Positions 18,165 through 28,129 of a stretch of DNA of 64,000 nucleotides are shown here, piece after piece (the stretch's first letter is position 1; every line of letters starts with the position of its first letter). Made by a program: the position numbers and the translations under genes. Under the pieces are notes generated by a model. The model did not search any database. It was given only the letters and a program-made list of their open reading frames with translations, and was not told the origin of the DNA. Origin of the DNA: an uncultured Clostridia bacterium (GTDB lineage: Bacteria > Bacillota > Clostridia > TANB77 > CAG-508); the NCBI GenBank assembly GCA_948805675.1, contig CAQIBN010000001.1, positions 172,984 to 236,983 of the forward strand. Reading direction: 5' to 3'.

Positions 18165-20586
18165 TTGGCAAAAGCAAAAAAGGGAAGAAAAAAACAGAAG
18201 AAAGTTAATTTAGATGTAGCAGTAGTAGTGATGATAGTTATTAGTATACTATTAGCAGTACTTATATATACAGAGTCACGGATATATTGGAGAACATTTA
18301 AGTCCAATGCTTGGAGGGATTTTTGGTTTTATTAAATATATTATTCCAATAGGAACCTTTGCGATTAGTATATATCTAGCATATGATGATAAAGATTATG
18401 TAATGTCTAAATTAATACAATATGGAATTGTTATAGTATGTATATGTGCAGTAATGAGTATTTATCAGATTTCTATAGGTAGTATAGAGGTAGAACAAGA
18501 ATTAGGTGAGGTTTTAAATAGTGCTTATCATCTTGGCGAAAAAAATGCAGGTGGAGGAGTTATAGGAACTTTAGTTGCAATTCCATTTATAAAGATGTTT
18601 GGAATGCTTGGAACTGTTATATTGGCATTAGGAATAACTGTTGTATTTGTAGTATTTATATTTGGATTTAAACCAACAGAATTTATATCTGATTTCTTAT
18701 ATGATATGCAAGAAAGAAAGAAAGAGAAAAAAGAAGAGAAATTACCAAGAGAACCTAGAATAGAAGAAAGAAAAGTACATAGAAGTAATAAAATATACAA
18801 TGTAGAAGAAGATATAGATATACCAGTAAAAGAAACAAGAGAAACTAAAAAGGAAAGAAAATTAAGAGAAGCTGAAGAAAAAAGAAGACAAGCTTTGGAA
18901 GTAGACCAATTAACAATTAATAATTTAGAAGAAGAAAGTGATAAAAATGAAGGTTTATTTAAAAAGTTTAAACATGATAAAGATGATATAGTTCCTTTAG
19001 GAATGGAATCTACTCCAAAACAAGCTCCAGAATTTATAGAAGAGAATTTATTTAAACAAGAACAAGAAAAGAAAGAAGAAAAAGTAAAAGAAGTATTACA
19101 ATTAGAACATACTTTAACTGTAGAGGATGAGCATTATGAGTTTCCACCAATTACATTGTTAAGTGAGGGAGAAAAAAGAGGAATAAAAGGTGGGAAAAAA
19201 GCTGTTACAGATACTGCATCAAAACTTCAAAAAACTTTATATAGTTTTGGAGTTTCTGCAAAAGTAGAAAATGTATCTGTTGGACCTGCTATTACAAGAT
19301 ATGAATTAAAACCAGCAGAAGGTGTTAGAGTTAGTAAAATTGCGAATTTAGCAGATGATATAGCACTTAATTTGGCAGCAGAAACAATTCGTATAGAAGC
19401 ACCAATACCTGGAAAACAAGCAGTAGGAATAGAAGTTCCAAATAAAGAAAATGAAATAGTACATTTAAGAGATATTATAGATACTGCAGAGTTTTATGAC
19501 CATAAATCAAAACTTGCTTTTGCACTTGGAAAAGATGTTGGAGGACAAGAAGTAGTAACAGATATTGCAAAAATGCCTCATGTATTAATTGCAGGTTCTA
19601 CAGGTTCTGGTAAAAGTGTTTGTATAAATACTTTAATTTCTAGTATAATTTATAAGGCAAAACCAAGTGAAGTAAAACTTGTTATGGTTGACCCAAAAGT
19701 AGTAGAACTTTCAGTATATAATGGAATACCACATCTATTAATTCCAGTAGTAACAGACCCTAAGAAGGCAGCAGGTGCTTTAACATGGGCTGTTCAAGAA
19801 ATGGTTAATAGATATAGTTTATTTGCACAAAAAAATGTTAGAGATATAAAAGGTTATAATGAGGCTGTTTCTAAAGAAGGCGGAGCAGAAAAACTTCCAC
19901 AAATTGTTATAATTATAGATGAGCTTGCTGATTTAATGATGGTTTCACCAAAAGATGTAGAAGATGCAATTTGTAGGCTTGCACAAATGGCAAGAGCAGC
20001 AGGAATGCATTTAGTAATTGCAACTCAAAGACCTTCAGTAGATGTAATTACAGGTATTATTAAAGCAAATATTCCATCAAGAATAGCATTTGCAGTATCT
20101 TCACAAGTAGATTCTAGAACAATTCTTGATATGGTTGGTGCAGAAAAGCTTTTGGGGAAAGGTGATATGTTATTTTATCCATCTGGTGCAGCAAAACCTG
20201 TAAGAGTTCAAGGTGCATTTATATCAGATAAAGAAGTAGAGAAAATAGTTGGATTTGTAAAAGAAAATGGAGAGGCAACATATAGTGAGGATATTTTAGA
20301 TAAAATTGAAAATGCTAATGGTACAGACAAGGAATCTATAGAACAAGATTCAGATGATGATTCAGACCCATTTTTAATGGAGGCAATAGATACAGTTGTT
20401 GAAACAGGTCAAGCATCTACATCTTTTATACAAAGAAGATTTAAAGTTGGATATGCAAGAGCTGGAAGAATAATTGACCAAATGGAAGAAAGAGGTATTA
20501 TTTCTGGATATCAAGGAAGTAAACCAAGAGAGGTACTAATGACTAAAGAGCGTTGGGAAGAATTAAAAATGCAAAGTGCAGAGTAA
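18165..20586 (+). CDS. ftsK: DNA translocase FtsK/SpoIIIE, one CGG +1 frameshift site
   Basis: Pumps chromosomal DNA through the closing septum and aids dimer resolution. The 806-residue protein (C skipped at 18279) starts TTG at 18165 behind GGAGGAGA. It has an N-terminal basic patch and four hydrophobic segments (about residues 18-165), a charged linker (about 185-320), the alpha/beta RecA-like motor with Walker A GSTGSGKSV (near residue 480) and Walker B IIIDELADL, and a C-terminal gamma winged helix (RRFKVGYARAGRI). The shift site lies just after the first membrane helix, giving ES-GYIGEHLS. Unshifted reading would leave a ~56-residue stub; internal starts would lack the first helix. Confidence 0.93.
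18279..18281 (+). other. CGG +1 frameshift site, ftsK
   Basis: Context GAG TCA C GGA TAT ATT GGA GAA. It is 38 codons after the TTG start. Unshifted reading ends 18 codons later. Confidence 0.85.
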
Positions 20587-20620
20587 ATTATCTCAAAGAG
20601 CAGAATAGGAGAGGTATATT

Positions 20621-22168
20621 TTGAAAAAAGAAAAAATATTATCTAAGTTAAATTTGAATATGAAAGATTATAATATAGAATTAGAGGAGATTTTAGACAA
20701 AAAAGCTTTTAATGTGGAGGCTCAAAATCTCCTTTTAAGCATTTTTTATAAAATAGAAAATTTTTATTCAGATTATAAACAAGTAAAAAGACAGGTACCA
20801 AATAGAGATGAATTTATAAAAGAAATAATAAAAATAATTTCAAATAAATGTAAACAAATAGAAATTATTAAACCAAAAGAAATAAAAAAACAAGAAAAAT
20901 ACTCAATAAATACAGATAAAGGGGTTATAGAAGCTTTTCCTAATGAATTAATACTTATATATGCTTTATATAAAATAGAGCAAATAAAAGAAATAGAAGA
21001 AAAGGCATTATTAGATAATGCAGTAATAGATTTATTAAATGAAGGAAAAGCTCTAAATTGTTCAGAACTAATAAGGGATTTTAATGGCTGGTCATGGACT
21101 ACTATGTTAGATAAATTAGATTCTATTCAATATAATTTAATATTTCAGAATTTATTATTATTATTAGGATATGAAAAAATATCTGATATAAGTAATATAA
21201 AAGATAAAAAGCAAATTGTATTAAAATTAAAAGAAAATATAAAATCTGAATATGGTGAAGAATCTGGAAATGAATTTTTGAGGTTGTTTTTTATTGGATG
21301 TGTTTTATTAAAAAGTAATATAGATAATAATTATAAAAAAGATGTTATAAATGAAAAGAAAAAGTTAATAGATAAATTAGAAAAATTACAAGATAAAACT
21401 ACATTTTTAAGTAAAATAACAGATGATAAAAAAGAATTAACAAATAAAATTAAAGAAATTGATAAAATATTAAATAATGTAGATTTATTAAAAGAAGAAT
21501 ATGAAATAAGAAATAAAAGCTTATCTAAGAATAATAAGATTTTTAGTATTAGTAATCTTGCTGAAATGATAGAAGCAGAGAGAAATGAGTTTTTGCAAGA
21601 TATAAAGGAATATAATGATTTAATTGATCCAAGGAAGTTTGGAGATATGAAAAAACAAATTGAACAAAGACAACTTTTCTTTAAGGATTTAGATGTATTT
21701 GAAAATAAGAAAGAACCTATTAATAAATATATTTTGGACATTCAAAAACAATTTCTTAGATGTTTTAAAATGCGAGTGGAAAATTGTGTATTGAAAAACG
21801 ATATGATAGATTTAATTTATGAATATAGATATTATAGGTTTCTTAAATATAGTAAAGATAAAATGATAAAAGAAAATAGATATTTAAATAAGCAAAATTA
21901 TGATATTATTAATATAATTATAAAAAAAGCTGAAGAATTAAAAGTTTTAGAAAAAATATCTAGTAATGAAGAATATAATAGGATTGTATTAGAAGAAATA
22001 TTTAATACAAGGATAATTACTCTTGAAAATATTTCTATACAGATTATGCTAGAAGATGGAAAGATGTTTGTACATTATTATGATGGGAATATTTTAGAAA
22101 GTAGAAAAGAAATTCAGGTTAAAGAAAATGGTGTTAAATTGAGGAAAAAGTTTAAATTGTTTTTATAG
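20621..22168 (+). CDS. Large hypothetical coiled-coil protein
   Basis: I do not recognise this 515-residue protein. It has no signal peptide or membrane helix, is rich in Lys, Ile, Asn and Glu, and has a heptad-like coiled coil at about residues 240-350; the C-terminal 60 residues look like a beta-rich domain. The start is TTG at 20621 behind AGGAGAGG, 34 bp after ftsK, so it may share the ftsK transcript. Extreme AT-rich codon use matches its neighbours. No CGG codon occurs. Confidence 0.6.
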   Translation: MKKEKILSKLNLNMKDYNIELEEILDKKAFNVEAQNLLLSIFYKIENFYSDYKQVKRQVPNRDEFIKEIIKIISNKCKQIEIIKPKEIKKQEKYSINTDKGVIEAFPNELILIYALYKIEQIKEIEEKALLDNAVIDLLNEGKALNCSELIRDFNGWSWTTMLDKLDSIQYNLIFQNLLLLLGYEKISDISNIKDKKQIVLKLKENIKSEYGEESGNEFLRLFFIGCVLLKSNIDNNYKKDVINEKKKLIDKLEKLQDKTTFLSKITDDKKELTNKIKEIDKILNNVDLLKEEYEIRNKSLSKNNKIFSISNLAEMIEAERNEFLQDIKEYNDLIDPRKFGDMKKQIEQRQLFFKDLDVFENKKEPINKYILDIQKQFLRCFKMRVENCVLKNDMIDLIYEYRYYRFLKYSKDKMIKENRYLNKQNYDIINIIIKKAEELKVLEKISSNEEYNRIVLEEIFNTRIITLENISIQIMLEDGKMFVHYYDGNILESRKEIQVKENGVKLRKKFKLFL

Positions 22169-22209
22169 TGTATGATGATAGAGTTAGTTGAAGATAGTGC
22201 CTAAAGTCC

Positions 22210-22369
22210 GTTCTTAAAGGTCTGATATATATATTAAAAAATTCCGTTCTCGAAGGCGCTTTAGTTTCTGCCAGATTCAAAAGCTTGTGACACACTATAA
22301 ACAGAAGCAGAGATGACGACTCAGGGTCGAAGCTCCATTTTTTAATATATATATCAGACCTTTAAGAAC
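22210..22369. repeat. Perfect 32-bp inverted repeat enclosing a 96-nt structured core
   Basis: Positions 22210-22241 and 22338-22369 are perfect inverted copies. The core (22242-22337) is clearly less AT-rich than its surroundings and contains GTTCTCGAAGGCGC and GACTCAGGGTCGAAGC stretches that can form internal hairpins. It fills most of the 303-bp gap before the beta-CASP gene. It could be a stable small RNA, a MITE-like element or a large transcription terminator. Family not recognised. Confidence 0.7.
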
Positions 22370-22471
22370 TACTTTTTAGATGATTTTGTAGGTATTATTT
22401 ATTACTTAATATAAAAATTTAAAATAAGTTGATAGTATTAATTAGATGGATGAAAGGATTGGTTTTTTTAT

Positions 22472-24121
22472 ATGAAAGTTACTTTTTTAGGAGCAACAAA
22501 AACTGTTACTGGTTCTAATTTTCTAGTAGAAGGAGCTGGTAAAAAGTTCTTAGTAGATTGTGGAATGTATCAAGGTCAAGCTACAGACGAATTACAAAAT
22601 GAGTCTCCATTTTTGTTTGATGTTAATGAAATAGATTTTATGTTATTAACACACGCTCATATAGATCATTCAGGTAGAATTCCTAAGTTATATAATGAAG
22701 GATATAGGAATCCAATATTTGCAACAAAAGCGACTTGTGATTTATGTTCTATAATGTTACCAGATAGTGGACATATACAGGAAATGGAAGCCGAATGGAA
22801 AAACAAGAAAAGAAAAAGAAAAGGTGAAAAAGAGGTTCCACCAATGTATACAGCAGAAGATGCTGTTAGGTCATTAGAAGTTTTTAGACCAATAAAATAT
22901 GATGAATTAATTGAAATAGCCCCTAATATTCATGTTAGATTTAATGATGCAGGACATATGCTTGGCTCTAGTATAATTGAAATTTGGGTAAGAGAAGATG
23001 AGAAAGAAACAAAAATAGTGTTTACAGGAGATATAGGGAATAATGACATCCCATTATTATCAGAACCTACAATGATTGAAAGCGCTGATTACTTGGTAAT
23101 GGAATCTACTTATGGTAATAGGCTTCATATAAGAAATGATGAAAAGGCAGAAGAATTTTTAAAGATTGTTTCTGAAACATTAGATAAAGGCGGAACAGTA
23201 GTAATTCCTTCTTTTGCAGTAGGAAGAACACAAGAGATTTTATATGAATTAAATAATTTAAAAGATACAATTCATGATGAAGAATTTTATAGAGAATATG
23301 AAACAATTATGAAAGCTCCTGTATATGTAGACAGTCCACTCGCAATTTCAGCAACAGAAGTTTTTGAAGACAATATGGATTTATTTGATGAAGAAACTAA
23401 AAAGATTATGCAAAGTGGAGATAATCCTTTAGAATTCCCAGGACTTAAATTTACAAGAACTGCAGATGAGTCAAAAGAATTAAATGAAAGTAATGAACCT
23501 GCAATTATAATATCTGCTAGTGGTATGTGTGAAGTTGGTCGTATTAAACATCATTTAAAACATAATCTATGGAATCCAAATACTACTATTTTATTTGTAG
23601 GATATCAAGCACAAGGAACACTTGGTAGAAAAATTGTAGATGGGGCTAAAACAGTAAAAATATTTGGAGAAGAAATCGCAGTTAATGCAAGAATAGAATA
23701 TATAGAAGGATATTCAGGTCATGCAGACCAAGAATGGTTACTTAATTTTATATATTCATTTTTTACAAAACCAAAACATATCTTTTTAGTTCATGGAGAA
23801 CCAGAAGGACAAAAAGTATTAAGAGATAAGATTATAGAAAATACAGAAATTCCAGTTACTATACCAGAATTTGGAGAATGTTATGAACTAGATGATAACA
23901 TAAATGTAATAGGTAAAGTAGAAAACAAACGAGCAAAAGAATACGTACGTCTTGAAGTATTAGGAAGAATGCAAACATTAAAAGAAGAATTAGAAGATAT
24001 GGAATCTATAGTAAAGGAAGATATTTTAACAGAATATGCAAATGACGAAGAAATTGCTAAATTAAATGATAGAATTAAGGAACTAGAAAGACAAATTGTA
24101 AAAATTGTTGAAAACAAGTAA
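22472..24121 (+). CDS. MBL-fold beta-CASP metallo-hydrolase (RNA-processing type)
   Basis: A 549-residue metallo-beta-lactamase-fold enzyme of the beta-CASP group, related to YSH1/CPSF-73-like RNases. It opens KVTFLGATKTVTGSNF; the zinc motif HAHIDHSG lies at about residues 68-75, DAGHMLGS supplies motif 3, and FTGDIGN motif 4. The beta-CASP segment includes IPSFAVGRTQE and SASGMCEVGRIKHHL; GYSGHADQEWLL and LVHGEPEGQ complete the C-terminal ligands. A coiled-coil extension (about 495-549) follows. Structured elements flank it on both sides. Likely a cytoplasmic RNA endo/exonuclease; substrate unknown. Confidence 0.88.
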   Translation: MKVTFLGATKTVTGSNFLVEGAGKKFLVDCGMYQGQATDELQNESPFLFDVNEIDFMLLTHAHIDHSGRIPKLYNEGYRNPIFATKATCDLCSIMLPDSGHIQEMEAEWKNKKRKRKGEKEVPPMYTAEDAVRSLEVFRPIKYDELIEIAPNIHVRFNDAGHMLGSSIIEIWVREDEKETKIVFTGDIGNNDIPLLSEPTMIESADYLVMESTYGNRLHIRNDEKAEEFLKIVSETLDKGGTVVIPSFAVGRTQEILYELNNLKDTIHDEEFYREYETIMKAPVYVDSPLAISATEVFEDNMDLFDEETKKIMQSGDNPLEFPGLKFTRTADESKELNESNEPAIIISASGMCEVGRIKHHLKHNLWNPNTTILFVGYQAQGTLGRKIVDGAKTVKIFGEEIAVNARIEYIEGYSGHADQEWLLNFIYSFFTKPKHIFLVHGEPEGQKVLRDKIIENTEIPVTIPEFGECYELDDNINVIGKVENKRAKEYVRLEVLGRMQTLKEELEDMESIVKEDILTEYANDEEIAKLNDRIKELERQIVKIVENK

Positions 24122-24157
24122 ATATAGATATAATAATATAATAAAAACAGTAGAGTA

Positions 24158-24331
24158 GTGCAGGGGGATTTATAGATTAAAATGCAGTGATGCTAAAGTA
24201 TTGGGAGGACTCCCACTCATACAGATTAGCCAGATTAACTGTTCAAACCATGAAATTTGTATATGCGTGCTCATATGACTAGTCCAGGCCAGCTAAATGA
24301 ACGAAATTTTAATATATAAATCCCCCTGCAC
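24158..24331. ncRNA. Inverted-repeat structured element, copy 1 (shared core with 32905)
   Basis: Arms 24158-24183 and 24306-24331 (26 bp, one mismatch) enclose a 122-nt core. The core segment 24224-24293 (ATTAGCCAGATTAACT ... TGCTCATATGA ... CCAGC) recurs at 32931-32999, and ACAGACTAAA follows in both. A GGGAGGACTCCC hairpin lies at 24203-24214. Two copies with different outer arms but preserved pairing suggest a structured RNA family or a MITE. I do not recognise the family. Confidence 0.55.
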
Positions 24332-24399
24332 AGACTAAACTTATAACTAACTTAAAAATTAAGAAAAACTAATAACAAAAGATAAAAGGAAGGAATTTT

Positions 24400-26342
24400 A
24401 TGAATAATAAATATATTAATGATGCTTTAATCGGAAACGGAAAAATGCTAGCAAGTTTTTCTAAACAAGGAGAACTACTTAGAATAGCATATCCTACAAT
24501 AGACTATAAACAAAATATAGATTTTTTTCATGTAGGAATAAAAATAAACGATTCTTCTATTATATATTTACACGATGATATAAATAACCATTATGAACAA
24601 AGTTATATAGAAAATACAAACATTTTAACTACTAATATAGAAAATACATATTTCAATTTAAATATTAAACAAATTGATTTTGTCACAATAAAAAAAGATA
24701 TTTTAATGAAACAATATATATTTAAAAATAATAATACCATAGACATGGATATAAATTTCTTAATACATTCTGAATTTATAAGTAGTACCAATAATCAGGT
24801 ATCAGCAAGAATCTTCAATGATGCTTTATTACAGTATGACTATGAAAATACTTTTGCCATTTTTTCAAATGAAATAATATCTACTAAACAATTACATAAT
24901 ACCAAAGATAATATTAGAAGAGGCGAAATTTATGGAAAAGATTATATAGGAATGACAAAGGATTCTAGTATTTCATATAATTTAGGTACCCTAAAACCAG
25001 GTCAAGAAAAGAAAATTTGTATATATATTTATGCAAAAGAAAATGATAAATCAAATTCATTTGAAGATATAGCAAATGAAATAGATAAATTAAAAAAAAT
25101 AGATATAGAAAAAGAATATAATGATGTGAAAAAATATTGGGAAGCATATGTAGAAAAATATTATTCTCTAAAAAGAAAAGATTATAATGAAAAAGTGTAT
25201 AAAATATATAAAAGAACAATTCTACTTTTTCCACTTCTAACCAATAAAGAAACTGGTGGAGTTATTGCTGGAATGGAAATAGATGAGAAAAAAGAAATGT
25301 GTGGAGGATATCGGATATTGTTGGACAAGAGATGCAAGCTTTATAGTAAAAGCAATAGATTTATTAGGTATGCATACAGAAGCAGAGAAGTTTTATAATA
25401 CATTTTGCAAAAAAACACAAAGCAAAAATGGTATGTGGGAGCAACGTTTTTATACAAATGGTGCTTTAGCACCATGTTGGGGATATCAAATAGATGAAAC
25501 AGCAAGTGTTATATATGGTATATATGAACATTATAAAATTACAAAACAAGTGAAATTTTTAAAAGATAATCTAAAAATGTGTGAAAAAGCTTTGGCATTT
25601 TTAATAAAATATATTAAGAATATACTGAATATAGAAGAAAAAGATAATGTAAAAAAAGAACTAATAGAAAAATATGAATATAAAGATAGGCTATATAAAC
25701 ATGTTAGTTATGATTTATGGGAAATGAATGAAGGAATACATTTATATTCTTTAGCAAGTATCTATGCAAGTTTTAATTCTATGATAAATATATATGGTTG
25801 TATAAAAGATGAATATAAAAATAATAGAATAAAACAAGAAAAAATAGAAAAAACAAAGCAGGAATTAGAAGAATATAATATTAAAATAAAAAAATATATA
25901 CTAAATAATTTATATAATGATAAACAAAAAATTTTACTAAGAAATGAAACAGATACAAAAACAGATATTAGCATACTAGGTACAGTATATCCTTTTGAAT
26001 TATTTTCTGCTAAAGAGAAAATAATAGCAAATACTGTAGAAAAAATAAATATGACATTAAGAACATATACTCGGAGGATATCTAAGATTTCAAGATGACC
26101 ATTATGTAGGAGGAAATAACCCTTGGATTATTTCAACTTTATGGATGGCCATGTATTATAGTAAGATAGGAAATAAAAAGAAATTTTTAGAATGTTTTGA
26201 TTTTGTGGTTAATTCTTGCACAGAACATGGATTTTTAGCAGAACAAGTTGATAATAATATTTTAAAATCAAATTGGGTAATTGGTCTTGGTTGGTCTCAT
26301 GCAATGTTTATAATTGCACTTAATTGGTTGGATGAAATATAA
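24400..26342 (+). CDS. GH15-type glycoside hydrolase, two CGG +1 frameshift sites
   Basis: Glucoamylase-like (GH15) enzyme, probably acting on alpha-glucans or trehalose-type sugars. With C skipped at 25312 and 26072 it is 646 residues. The N-terminal half (to about 250) is a beta-sandwich; the (alpha/alpha)6 barrel begins near the first skip with CGGYGYCWTRDAS, a family hallmark, continues with DLWEMNEGIHLYSLA (acidic catalytic region), and after the second skip reads GGYLRFQDDHYVGGNNPW, another conserved barrel motif. Both skips insert glycine exactly where the motifs need it. No signal peptide, so probably cytoplasmic. The start is ATG at 24400 with AAAGGAAGG. Fold is confident; substrate is not. 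Confidence 0.85.
25312..25314 (+). other. CGG +1 frameshift site, GH15 site 1
   Basis: Context GGA TAT C GGA TAT TGT TGG. Skipping the C gives GGYGYCWTRDA; unshifted reading stops at 25398. Confidence 0.9.
26072..26074 (+). other. CGG +1 frameshift site, GH15 site 2
   Basis: Context TAT ACT C GGA GGA TAT. Skipping the C gives TGGYLRFQDDHY; unshifted reading stops at 26098. Confidence 0.9.
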
Positions 26343-26406
26343 AAATGGCGGATTTAGGATTTTACAAGTATATGATATAGAGATAGATAAAAGGAGAGAT
26401 TTTATT

Positions 26407-26577
26407 ATGGAATGGAAATATGCAAAAAAATTAGTAGATAAAACATGTTTTGAGAATATTGAAAATACATATACCATTAAACTACCACAATATTTAAAAG
26501 ACTTAAGACAGATTATGAAAGAAGAAATGAATTTGAGATATCAAATTAGAGAGGAGAGAATGTTAGAAAATTTCTAA
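26407..26577 (+). CDS. Short SMI1/KNR4 (SUKH)-like fragment
   Basis: A 56-residue reading frame with AAAGGAGAG before its ATG. It opens MEWKYAKKLVDKT and continues with YTIKLPQYLKDL, the usual N-terminus of SMI1/KNR4 (SUKH) immunity-type proteins, but ends where the conserved NGGRP loop would be expected. It is probably a truncated remnant of a 130-150-residue SUKH protein, or a mini-protein of that origin. It sits between the GH15 gene and radA, 14 bp before the radA start. The family call is from pattern only. Confidence 0.45.
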   Translation: MEWKYAKKLVDKTCFENIENTYTIKLPQYLKDLRQIMKEEMNLRYQIREERMLENF

Positions 26578-26591
26578 CATAGAAATAAAAA

Positions 26592-27963
26592 ATGGCGAAA
26601 ACAAAAACTGTATTTGTATGTAATAGTTGTGGATATGAATCTGCCAAATGGCTTGGCAAATGTCCGCGGATGTAATGAATGGAATAGTTTTTATGAAGAA
26701 AAAATAAAAAAAGAGTCATCTAATGTGTTAATAAAAGGCGAAACAAAAAAGAGTACTACACCAAAAAATTTAAATGAAGTTATAGGAAAAGATGCTACAA
26801 GAATAGGTACAGGTTCTGCAGAATTAGATAGAGTTTTAGGTGGAGGATTAGTAAAAGGTTCTCTTGTATTAGTTGGTGGTGAGCCACGGAATTGGAAAAT
26901 CTACATTGATATTACAATTGTGCGATAAAATGCAAGGTGAGCGGAAAAGTACTTTATGTATCAGGAGAAGAGTCTGCAGAACAAATTAAGATTCGTGCAG
27001 ATAGATTAAAAATTAATAATGATGATATTTTGTTTTTAGGAGAAACAGATATAGATATAATACAAGAACAAATACTTTCTATAAATCCAAAACTTGTTAT
27101 TATAGACTCTATACAAACAATGTATTCTGACGAAATAACTTCAGCTGCTGGAACTGTAAGCCAGGTAAGAGAGATTACAGCAAGAATAATGAAAATATGT
27201 AAAACAAATCAAATAACAACAATTATTATAGGACATGTTACTAAAGAGGGAAATATTGCAGGTCCTAGAGTTTTAGAACATATGGTAGATACAGTATTAT
27301 ATATAGAAGGTGAAAGGTATTTCTCATATAGAATTTTAAGAGGTGTAAAAAATAGATTTGGGTCAACTAATGAAGTTGGAATGTTTGAAATGCAAAATGA
27401 GGGAATGATTGAAATAACAAATCCTTCATCAATTCTTATTTCCGATAGAGAAGATAATCCGCCAGGTTCTGTAATTGTTGCAAGTATGGAAGGTACAAGA
27501 CCACTTTTAATAGAACTTCAAGCATTAACTTCTCATACTGTTTTTGGACTTCCAAGAAGAACTGCAAATGGAATTGATTATAATCGTTTAACATTACTTA
27601 TGGCAGTACTTGAAAAAAAGGTAGGAATAAATTTATCTAGTCAAGATGTCTATTTAAATGTAGTAAGTGGAATAAAAATATCTGAGCCAGCAGTAGATTT
27701 AGGAATAATAGCATGTGTGCTATCTAGTTACAAAAATATTAGTATACCAAAAGATTTACTAGTTATAGGAGAGGTTCGGCTTAACAGGAGAAGTAAGAGC
27801 TGTAAATTTTATCGATAAAAGATTAAAAGAAGCGGAAAAGCTCGGTTTTAAAACTTGTTTAATTCCAGAAAATAACAAGAAACTCTTGAAAGAAAGTTAT
27901 AAATTAGATATAATAGGCATGAAAAATATAAATGATGCAATGAAAAGGTTAGGATTAAAATAA
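26592..27963 (+). CDS. radA: DNA repair ATPase RadA (Sms), four CGG +1 frameshift sites
   Basis: RadA is a RecA-related helicase-like branch-migration protein. With C skipped at 26667, 26887, 26942 and 27777 the product is exactly 455 residues, standard for RadA. The N-terminal zinc finger CNSCGYESAKWLGKCPGC needs the first skip; the Walker A motif EPGIGKST needs the second; GEGKVLYVSGEES needs the third; IGEVGLTGEVR, leading into the Lon-like domain, needs the fourth. KNRFG is also present. Unshifted reading meets TAA two codons after the first CGG, so no part of the ATPase would be made. disA follows, the usual partner. RadA gives the clearest proof that exactly one base is skipped with no extra residue. 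Confidence 0.95.
26667..26669 (+). other. CGG +1 frameshift site, radA site 1
   Basis: Context TGT CCG C GGA TGT AAT. Skipping the C completes the CxxC zinc finger (CPGC). The unshifted frame reads ATG then TAA. Confidence 0.92.
26887..26889 (+). other. CGG +1 frameshift site, radA site 2 (Walker A)
   Basis: Context GAG CCA C GGA ATT GGA AAA. Skipping the C gives GGEPGIGKST, the exact RadA Walker A, with no inserted residue. Confidence 0.95.
26942..26944 (+). other. CGG +1 frameshift site, radA site 3
   Basis: Context GGT GAG C GGA AAA GTA. Skipping the C gives GEGKVLYVSGEE. It is only 18 codons after site 2. Confidence 0.92.
27777..27779 (+). other. CGG +1 frameshift site, radA site 4
   Basis: Context GAG GTT C GGC TTA ACA. 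Skipping the C gives GEVGLTGEVRAV, identical to the family consensus. This is the only site with GGC. Confidence 0.92.
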
Positions 27964-27966
27964 AAA

Positions 27967-28078
27967 GTTGTCAAAAGGGACGGAGCATATTGACAATTTT
28001 TTATTAGAGTAGATACGTTTTTATTTATATTTATATTAAATAAAAAAATTGTCAATATGCTCCGTCCCTTTTGGCAAC
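27967..28078. repeat. 36-bp inverted repeat between radA and disA (MITE-like)
   Basis: Arms 27967-28002 and 28043-28078 match with one mismatch (G-U in RNA) and enclose a 40-nt AT-rich loop. The arms contain GGGACGGAGCATATTGAC, more GC-rich than the surroundings. It begins three bases after the radA stop. Just downstream, TTTTTGGCA and GGGGCATCGGGG stretches repeat loosely. It could end radA transcription or be a decayed miniature transposable element. Confidence 0.7.
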
Positions 28079-28129
28079 TTCCTTTTTGGCACTTTTTTGG
28101 GGCATCGGGGCAAAGAGGAGTGGATTAGT

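Noticed and set aside
22210..24331. CRISPR array or tandem direct repeats
   Set aside because: The repeats are inverted or dispersed pairs, not regularly spaced direct repeats, and no cas genes are present.
26937..27818. Internal start codons producing separate proteins downstream of each break (for example GTG at 26937 in radA, TTG at 15238)
   Set aside because: These frames begin inside conserved domains without proper Shine-Dalgarno sites, and the pieces would be non-functional halves.
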